A stretch of DNA of 64,000 nucleotides from Epiperipatus broadwayi (lineage: Eukaryota > Onychophora > Udeonychophora > Euonychophora > Peripatidae), in the NCBI GenBank assembly GCA_028023455.1, contig JAQFVV010000280.1, forward strand, positions 556,001-620,000. Reading direction: 5' to 3'. Shown in pieces: positions 58,647-64,000 of the stretch. Below the pieces are notes generated by a model. It was not told the DNA's origin. It did no database searches and saw nothing but the letters and a program-made list of their open reading frames with translations. The position numbers were made by a program, and so were the translations under genes. The first letter of the stretch is position 1; every line of letters begins with the position of its first letter.

Positions 58647-60044
58647 GCGCTTGGATATTTATAAATTTTAATGGGATCAAAATACTGCACCACCAGCTTC
58701 ACGTGTTAATTCAGTACTCATAATGAGTAATAATTATTTTCCCAACCCCTAAGACTATATTACTTTTGGAGTGGCGAAGAACGATACGAAACAGATTTAA
58801 ATCAATGATAAATATATTTAATAGAATAAATTAACAATAAAAGAAATACTTTAAATCATTAACACTCAATAAAAAAAAAAACAGATTATTTGGTATAATG
58901 CTACGAGTAAAAATAAAATAAAAAGATCCTATCAATGATTGGACATTTATAATCGTCATTCCGGGTGTATATTAAAAAGTTAAAGAATGTCTTTATCATT
59001 CAAAGTAAGAATTTGGCCATTGTCTCAATAAAGGTATGTGCACATGGAAATATAAAATTTAGTATACATATTTACCTAGGTTTTTAAGTCTCTAAATTAA
59101 TTTGAAGTCTTGTTGACCGCCACGTGGAATTTCTCCACTTCTTTTTGGTTGTGGGAACTCCTTCGCATCAAGAACCAGGCAAAACGAACTCTCCGGCAGG
59201 CGCTACGTTGGTAGTTGTTATATCTAGACGGGAACCATTAGAGCACAGTGAGTCTGGATCGGCAAGCGATCACAATGGCCCTTAGCCAGCCATTCTTGAT
59301 GAGGCACCGATGTTAGAAATCATATCTTGTTAACTATGGCTGCTTATTATCGGAGCAGTGTTTCCACCAATCTCTTGACAAGAAGTCTCCAACTCTAATC
59401 AACAAACTGAAATTTTTTAATTAAAAAAATTCCACAGTCCTTTGTCCTTTCGATCCTTTGTTCTCGCTTTTATTCCCACCTTTTTTTTCTTACTATGCCT
59501 TCGGCCATTTACATAGATTTGTTTTTACATAATTTCGTAGCACTATTGCATTTATTTATTTCTTTTTTTTAAATAAACAGATTTTAATAAAATTGTTTTT
59601 TTTATTTTATTTTATTTTGACAAGCATTAATTATTGCTGTCTTTATCCCACTTCAAACACACTCCATACATGCATTTCGTTTTATCGTCAAATGTGTACT
59701 CTTATGACCCAGATCCTTATCTTTCGGTCATGTTTTTAAATTTTTATTTTTGCTCTGTTTAAGGCTTTCAAACTTTACTTTTCTTGTACATCATATTTTA
59801 ATTTGTCTTTCATTTATATTTCTTTATTACTATTAATTTTCTAATGTCCAATCTCAATATTTCTAACTTATTTTTTCTTTCACAAAATCTTAACTTTGGA
59901 GGGTAAAAGATAAGAATCTTTTCGATTCTAATTCCCTCTCTTTTCTTAATTAAAACATTTCGTTGTTTATAATTTTTTAAACTCACTTTTTAGTATTCCA
60001 AATGCAATATTTAATATTCTTTAAATGTTAAATATCTATATGTG
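58647..60044. other. Spacer with a G+C-richer block at 59110-59390
   Basis: 59110-59390 has unusual composition for the window (CCGCCACGTGGAATTTC, TCTCCGGCAGGCGCTACG, CGGCAAGCGATCAC). It contains no long frame; minus-strand scraps such as NGWLRAIVIACRSRLTV are not recognised. It may be an unrecognised repeat or a regulatory region. The rest is A+T-rich. Confidence 0.4.
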
Positions 60045-60065
60045 TGATCGCAGTATGTGCGATCA
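60045..60065. repeat. Perfect G+C-rich hairpin (8-bp stem)
   Basis: TGATCGCA (60045-60052) pairs with TGCGATCA (60058-60065) around GTATG. It sits just outside the left arm of the inverted repeat that follows. Confidence 0.75.
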
Positions 60066-60070
60066 TCACA

Positions 60071-60245
60071 ATATTAAGATAGCAAATCTTCAAACTTTAA
60101 TGGACAGGCTTCAATCTTTTCCACCCACCAACTCTTCAGCCATTCATATAGAAAATCTGAAGATGGAATGCTCAAAGCCCTTGTTGATGCCAATCTTATA
60201 GTCATACCCATGTTGACTAAGTCACTCTAACCCCTCACATATAGG
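60071..60245 (-). repeat. Left arm of a ~175-bp inverted repeat
   Basis: Reverse complement of 60570-60747. Shared words: AGATAGCAAATCTTCAAACT, TTAATGG(A/G)CAGGCTTCAATC, GGAATGCTCAAAGCCCTTGT, TTGATGCCAATCTTAT. It includes the first ~28 bp of the hammerhead repeat in inverted orientation, so the hammerhead family extends at least ~150 bp further upstream in this version. The plus strand keeps a readable frame (see findings). Confidence 0.9.
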
Positions 60246-60257
60246 GCCTTAATATGT

Positions 60258-60462
60258 CTTTAAATATAAACAGAGTACTCCATTATATTTATGTGTGGGT
60301 GATAAAGATCTGGATCAACTGATGAATGCTGGTTTCAGCACAAAATATGTATATTGGAAATCATTTATCTTTTTCACATGTGCATGATTATGTTTATTAG
60401 TTGCATAGGTTGGAATCGATAGCTGTAGGGATCTTGAAAGTCTGAGTTCAAATTCCTTTTAA
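60258..60462 (+). mobile_element. Hammerhead-bearing SINE-like repeat, copy 3
   Basis: TTTAAATATAAACAGAGTAC, ATTTATGTGTGGGTGATAAA, hammerhead fold at 60308-60362, CACATGTGCATGATTATGTT, TATTAGTTGCATAGGTTGGA, then GTCTGAGTTCAAATTCC, a good B-box match at 60439-60456. Direct orientation with copy 4, hammerhead cores 480 bp apart. Confidence 0.75.
60308..60362 (+). ncRNA. Hammerhead ribozyme fold, G12A
   Basis: CTGATGA at 60319-60325; stem II TGCTG/CAGCA (60327-60331 with 60336-60340) with loop TTTC or a 4-bp stem with larger loop; AAAA at 60342-60345 where GAAA is expected; TAT/GTA mini stem III (60346-60351); UA at 60352-60353; stem I TCAA/TTGG (60315-60318 with 60354-60357), extended by GAT/ATC (60308-60310 with 60360-60362). 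The conserved CUGAUGA box is intact; the G12 change should impair cleavage. Confidence 0.65.
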
Positions 60463-60569
60463 TTACATTAAGTTCAATATAGACAATATAATTTTATTTA
60501 AACATTTTATATTCAGCCTGTATTCTGCCCTTCCCTCTTATATGCGTTCAAATGGACATTTTAAAGTTC

Positions 60570-60747
60570 TATATGTGAGGTATTGGAGTGATTTAGAGTC
60601 AGCATGAGTATGGCAATAAGATTGGCATCAACAAGGGCTTTGAGCATTCCATCATCAGATTTTCAATGTTATGGATGGCTGAAAAGTTGGAAGGTGGAGA
60701 AGATTGAAGCCTGCCCATTAAAGTTTGAAGATTTGCTATCTTAATAT
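60570..60747 (+). repeat. Right arm of the ~175-bp inverted repeat
   Basis: Pairs with 60071-60245 at high identity, including a 3-base length difference near 60668. It runs directly into hammerhead repeat copy 4. Confidence 0.9.
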
Positions 60748-60942
60748 AAACTGAGCACTTGATTATATACATGTGTGGGAGATGGTGATCTGGACCAACT
60801 GATGTGTGCTGGTTCAGCACAAAATATGTATATTGCAGATCATTTATTTTTTTCACATGTATGTGGTCATGTGTATCAGTTGTATAAGATGGAATGGATA
60901 GCTGTAGGGAGATTGAAAGTCTGAATTCAAATCCTTTCTAAA
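60718..60942 (+). mobile_element. Hammerhead-bearing SINE-like repeat, copy 4
   Basis: TAAAGTTTGAAGATTTGCTA, TCTTAATATAAACTGAGCAC, ATACATGTGTGGGAGATGGT, hammerhead fold at 60787-60841, TTCACATGTATGTGGTCATG, TGTATCAGTTGTATAAGATG and GTCTGAATTCAAATCCTTTC with a B-box-like end. This is the best match in length to the 11.45-kb copy, and defines the ~225-bp unit. Confidence 0.75.
60787..60841 (+). ncRNA. Hammerhead ribozyme fold, degraded
   Basis: CTGATGT at 60799-60805 (A9 replaced by T); perfect stem II GTGCT/AGCAC (60806-60810 with 60816-60820), loop GGTTC; AAAA at 60821-60824; TAT/GTA mini stem III (60825-60830); UA at 60831-60832; stem I CCAA (60795-60798) with TTGC, and outer GATC/GATC pairing (60787-60790 with 60838-60841). 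Two core changes. Confidence 0.65.
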
Positions 60943-60970
60943 ATAATATTAATTTAAAAAAATAAAAACT

Positions 60971-61151
60971 AATGCTTTTATGTAAATAGCCACTAAAAAG
61001 TAGAAAAATAATAAAATAATAATCAATTTTATAAAAGCATTTGAGGCTCACATAAATCATAAAAATCAAAAAAGCCTTAAGTGCTTTTATGAAATAGATT
61101 ATTACTTTGTTATTTTTCTACTTTTTAAAGCACTATTTATATAAAAGCATT
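60971..61151. mobile_element. MITE-like palindrome, ~78-bp arms
   Basis: Arms 60971-61048 (AATGCTTTTATGTAAATAG ... AAAAGCATTTGAGGC) and 61074-61151 (GCCTTAAGTGCTTTTAT ... ATTTATATAAAAGCATT) pair with moderate divergence around 25 bp. AAAAGCA words occur at both ends of each arm. Noncoding. Confidence 0.75.
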
Positions 61152-61199
61152 ATTTAAAAAATTTTTTTTTATTTTTTATATATCTTTTTCTTCTATTTT

Positions 61200-61540
61200 A
61201 ATCAATAAAAAATATTTCCCATGAAATTTATTGTTAATTTTATTTAATATTACTGTGTAACTTTAACCATTATAATAGTATTCTAATAAATATTCTTCAG
61301 AATTTGATATTCTATGCCTATCTATGTTTTTATGTGGCATTTTAAAACTTTAATTATTGTTGAATTTTTTCTAGAATCAGATGCCTTTTTATAATGTATA
61401 AATTCAAAGTAATATGGTAACTTATACCCATTGATCTTTTATACAACTTAATACTTGTATGTGAACTACTATGCTGTAACCATTTTAAAATCCATCTTAT
61501 ATAATTTTTAAATTTGAGTCAAAAATTTTCTAGATGTATT
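61200..61540 (-). pseudogene. RTE-like LINE fragment, N-terminal RT motifs
   Basis: Minus strand, from about 61498: DGF(stop)NGYSIVVHIQVLSCIK, the AGFR.G.ST.DHI..L motif; after a frameshift INGYKLPYYFEFIHYKKASD and SRKNSTIIKVLK (61430-61350), the motif A equivalent of EY..P.Y..F.DY.KAFDSV......I...L; then IGIEYQILKNIY, matching GID..YI.LLKNIY. The fragment corresponds to the part just before that found at 63923-63693. Stops and shifts show it is dead. Confidence 0.7.
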
Positions 61541-61544
61541 GTGA

Positions 61545-61622
61545 GGACCTTAGTATATAGAACTGGCAGAAGACTAATAGATTGGACCTTAGTATATAGA
61601 ACTGGCAGAAGACTAATAGATT
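61545..61622. repeat. Exact tandem duplication, period 39 bp
   Basis: Two identical units beginning GGACCTTAGTATATAGAACT. Recent. Confidence 0.95.
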
Positions 61623-62694
61623 TATTTATCTAATATTTTTCTTTTCTCCTTTTATAAATGTTATTATGATTGCATAATCTTTATCATTTAAACACTTGAT
61701 ATTAGCTCTAGCTGCTTTATTTTTTTCTAATATTTTTCTTTTTTGAAATTTCTCAATTTTTCATAAATTTAATTGCCTGTCTCATCTTTTATTTTAAATA
61801 TGTGGAATTTCAAAAAATCTACCATTAGTTATAGAGACTACTTTATTTCATTGTTTTTTATTACAGTATTACTAAAGTATACACTTTTTTTATTTAGTAG
61901 ATTTTTTTTTATATTTCACATGTAGTTCCTCATTTTAATAAAAGTGCTATCTTTTTTCCTTATTTCTGAAACAACTTTTCTTCTAATACTAAAATGTTTT
62001 TAAAATGGTAAATCAAGATAAAGAATGAAAACAATGAAGTCAGTAAGTAAAATCCTAATTGTACTTCATTTTTTTCTAAGATTATAAATTCAACTCAGGA
62101 AAATTATTTCTGATTCTAATACAATCAGAATCTCTTAAGGAAAATTAAAAACAAAAAGATTTATAGGAAAATACACACAAAAAATATTGACTTTGCTTTA
62201 TTATTTTAAAATGAATTTTAAATTAATTATTCTAGATAAAGCAAGAGGGTTATACCAATTCAGAAAAATATTTTTTCTTTCAAATATTTTTGATATATAA
62301 ACATTTTAATTAATTGAATCCTTATTTCTTTTTATTATATGAATTTTTATTTCTATTTTAGAATTGCCATTCTTTTACCAACTTAAAAAAATTTGATTCT
62401 TAATTATATTTGGCATGTTAATCTATTAAATTTTAAAATTCAAATTGAATAAAAGATGGATAAATGAATAGTTTTCATGTATTAAAGTGAGATAATTTTT
62501 TTTTTTTTGCAAATATAAAAATACTATATTTATGAGTAATACACCTATAGTATTATATTTTATTTCTATAAATCTTTATACATGTTATATATGTAAGCAT
62601 ATATGAAGCTAATACTTGTATGCATGATTATATAACATACATATAATATGTGTTAATTAAATTCTGCCTAATGCTATACTAGCAATTATAATTA
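61623..62694. other. A+T-rich spacer; no gene supported
   Basis: Nothing recognised. Confidence 0.55.
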
Positions 62695-62871
62695 GAAATT
62701 CATATAACATTACAATACTAGCCAAAAAACAAAATTTTATTAAAAATTCTTCCACAGCCATGGTTTTCATCTATTAACAGATATACTTTTTTAATAGATG
62801 AAACCATGATTGTGAAAGAATTTCAGTAAAATTTTGTTTTTTGGATAGTATTGTAATGTTATATGAATTTC
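62695..62871. mobile_element. MITE-like palindrome, ~81-bp arms
   Basis: Arms 62695-62776 (GAAATTCATATAACATTACA, AAAAAACAAAATTTTATTAA, CATGGTTTTCATCTATTAA) and 62791-62871 pair closely around 14 bp. A single right arm elsewhere (28440-28520) shows a dispersed family. Confidence 0.85.
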
Positions 62872-62879
62872 TATTTTGT

Positions 62880-63925
62880 ATAATATATATATCAACCATT
62901 ATCAATCCACTGCAGGTTGAAGCTCTCTCCAAGTTCAATCCATCTTCTCCAATCTCTAATCTCTTCCCACATCACCCCTGCATATTTTCTTATTTCATCC
63001 ATCCATCTTACATGTGCTCTCTTTCTGGATCTTTTAAATCTCTTGGAATCCAGTTTTAAGATTTGAATTGTCCACCCATTATCATGTCTTCTAGCAATAA
63101 GTCCAGTCCAACTCCACTTCAGTTTTTTAATTCTTTCAACAATGTTAGTAACATCTGTTTGTTCTCTTATCCATGTATAACCTTTTCAATCTCTTCTTGT
63201 TACTCTTAACAAGCATCTCATACTTCTTTAAGTAATCTGAAGTCTCTGTATTGCTCTTCTATTAAGTGTCCAAGTCTCGGATCTATAAGGAAGAACTGGT
63301 GATGCACATTTATTAAAAACCTTCCTTTTCAAACAGGCATATTTTCTTTTAATATTAAGTTATTGCTATCAAAAGCACTTCAACCAAGATTAATTCTATG
63401 ATTAATTTCATCCATGCTATTTCCATCAGTAGTAATAATCTGACCAAGGTATTTTTAGTTGTTAACTTCTTCAAACTCATCATAATCAATCTTTATTTTC
63501 ATCTTTTGAGAAAATCCATTGTACATTATTTTAGTCTTTTTAACATTTATCTTTAGTCCTAGTTTTTTTAATTTTATCTGATAACTCTTGCAACATTTTC
63601 TGAAGCATTATTTGCAAAAACATCTACATTAACTTCAAAATCTAAATGACTTAAATAATCTCCATTTAGTTTTATTGCTTTAGCTTCCCATTTTAATCCA
63701 CGAATACTTCTTGCAGGACTGCTGCAAAACATTTTGGAGATATGGAGTAACCCTGCCTTACACTCTTCTCAATATTAATCTTCTTAGTATTGTGTAATCT
63801 AATTGTTGCTATTGCATTTTTATAAATATTCTTCAGAATATGACAATATCTTGGGTCTATACCTTGATGATCCAATGCTTTAATCACTGAAGAAATGCTT
63901 ATAGAATTGCTGTGTATAGCCACTC
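62880..63925 (-). pseudogene. RTE-like LINE fragment, RT palm to C-terminus
   Basis: The best preserved LINE piece here. Minus strand 63923-63693 is open: SSVIKALDHQGIDPRYCHIL, KNIYKNAIATIRLH, KSVRQGYSISPKCF (motif B, D of RQGD replaced by Y). After shifts, near 63285-63240 it reads PVLPYRSETWTLNRRAIQRL (the YG.ETW.L motif); near 63165-63060 frames give IREQTDVTNIVERIKKLKWS then WTGLIARRHDNGWTIQILKS; 63050-62880 gives RKRAHVRWMDEIRKYAGVMW, the usual KR..GRP..RW.DDI...AG..W terminus. The catalytic YADD region (about 63690-63640) is not readable. Same family as 57080-57830 and 61200-61540. Confidence 0.8.
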
Positions 63926-64000
63926 ACTCGGCTTATCAATCAGGTAAAATAGACAAGCAGAAAACAAAATGATTAGACAAAATAGTTTAATTAGAATTAT

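Noticed and set aside
1-64000. CRISPR arrays, operons or bacterial genes
   Set aside because: No regularly spaced repeats or prokaryote-like coding density; all recognised proteins are eukaryotic retroelements.

Overview
The window reads as intergenic or intronic DNA from a very A+T-rich animal genome, probably an invertebrate. No intact host gene, rRNA or tRNA gene could be supported. Nearly all recognisable coding signal comes from dead retroelements of metazoan type: RTE-like LINEs, a Tx1/L1-like LINE, a LINE resembling those common in ticks that carries an SGNH-esterase-like ORF1, and a Penelope-like element with a GIY-YIG endonuclease. Around them lie DNA-transposon remnants, palindromic MITE-like elements, tRNA-promoter-like sequences and short tandem duplications. 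The species cannot be named from the sequence alone.

Layout. 0.4-5 kb: a divergent head-to-head palindrome of an A-rich repeat whose right arm is split by about 1.65 kb of other sequence. 5-11 kb: several palindromic elements and the first copy of a diverged 1.3-kb duplication (second copy at 11.7-13 kb). 11.45 kb: first copy of a ~220-bp repeat carrying a hammerhead-ribozyme fold. 13.7-14.6 kb: RTE-like fragment, minus strand. 20-21 kb: tRNA-like promoter and a 64-bp tandem repeat. 22-25.3 kb: Tx1/L1-like LINE, minus strand, with endonuclease, reverse transcriptase and C-terminal Cys/His region recognisable. 26.6-28.4 kb: Penelope GIY-YIG remnant interrupted by a 1.39-kb hAT-like element with a perfect 8-bp target duplication. 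32.7-35.6 kb and 39.7-43.7 kb: two copies of a large composite repeat; the second holds a 982-bp pogo/Tigger-like element. 35.9-38.6 kb and 47.7-51.1 kb: pieces of the tick-like LINE family. 43.7-46.8 kb: ~540-bp inverted arms around further Tigger-like copies. 53.3, 57.1-57.8, 61.2-61.5 and 62.9-63.9 kb: further LINE remnants, all minus strand. 58.2-60.9 kb: three more hammerhead repeats.

The most interesting system is the hammerhead-bearing repeat (11.5, 58.3, 60.3 and 60.8 kb). Each copy has a CTGATGA-type core, a stable stem II, a tiny palindromic stem III and a flanking stem I, and ends in a tRNA B-box-like sequence. This combination recalls the schistosome Sm-alpha SINE-like elements and metazoan retrozymes. 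All four copies carry A instead of the catalytic G after stem II, at a position that would have been a CpG, so they look like decayed relics. Most coordinates of repeats are eye estimates accurate to a few bases or, for diverged copies, tens of bases.
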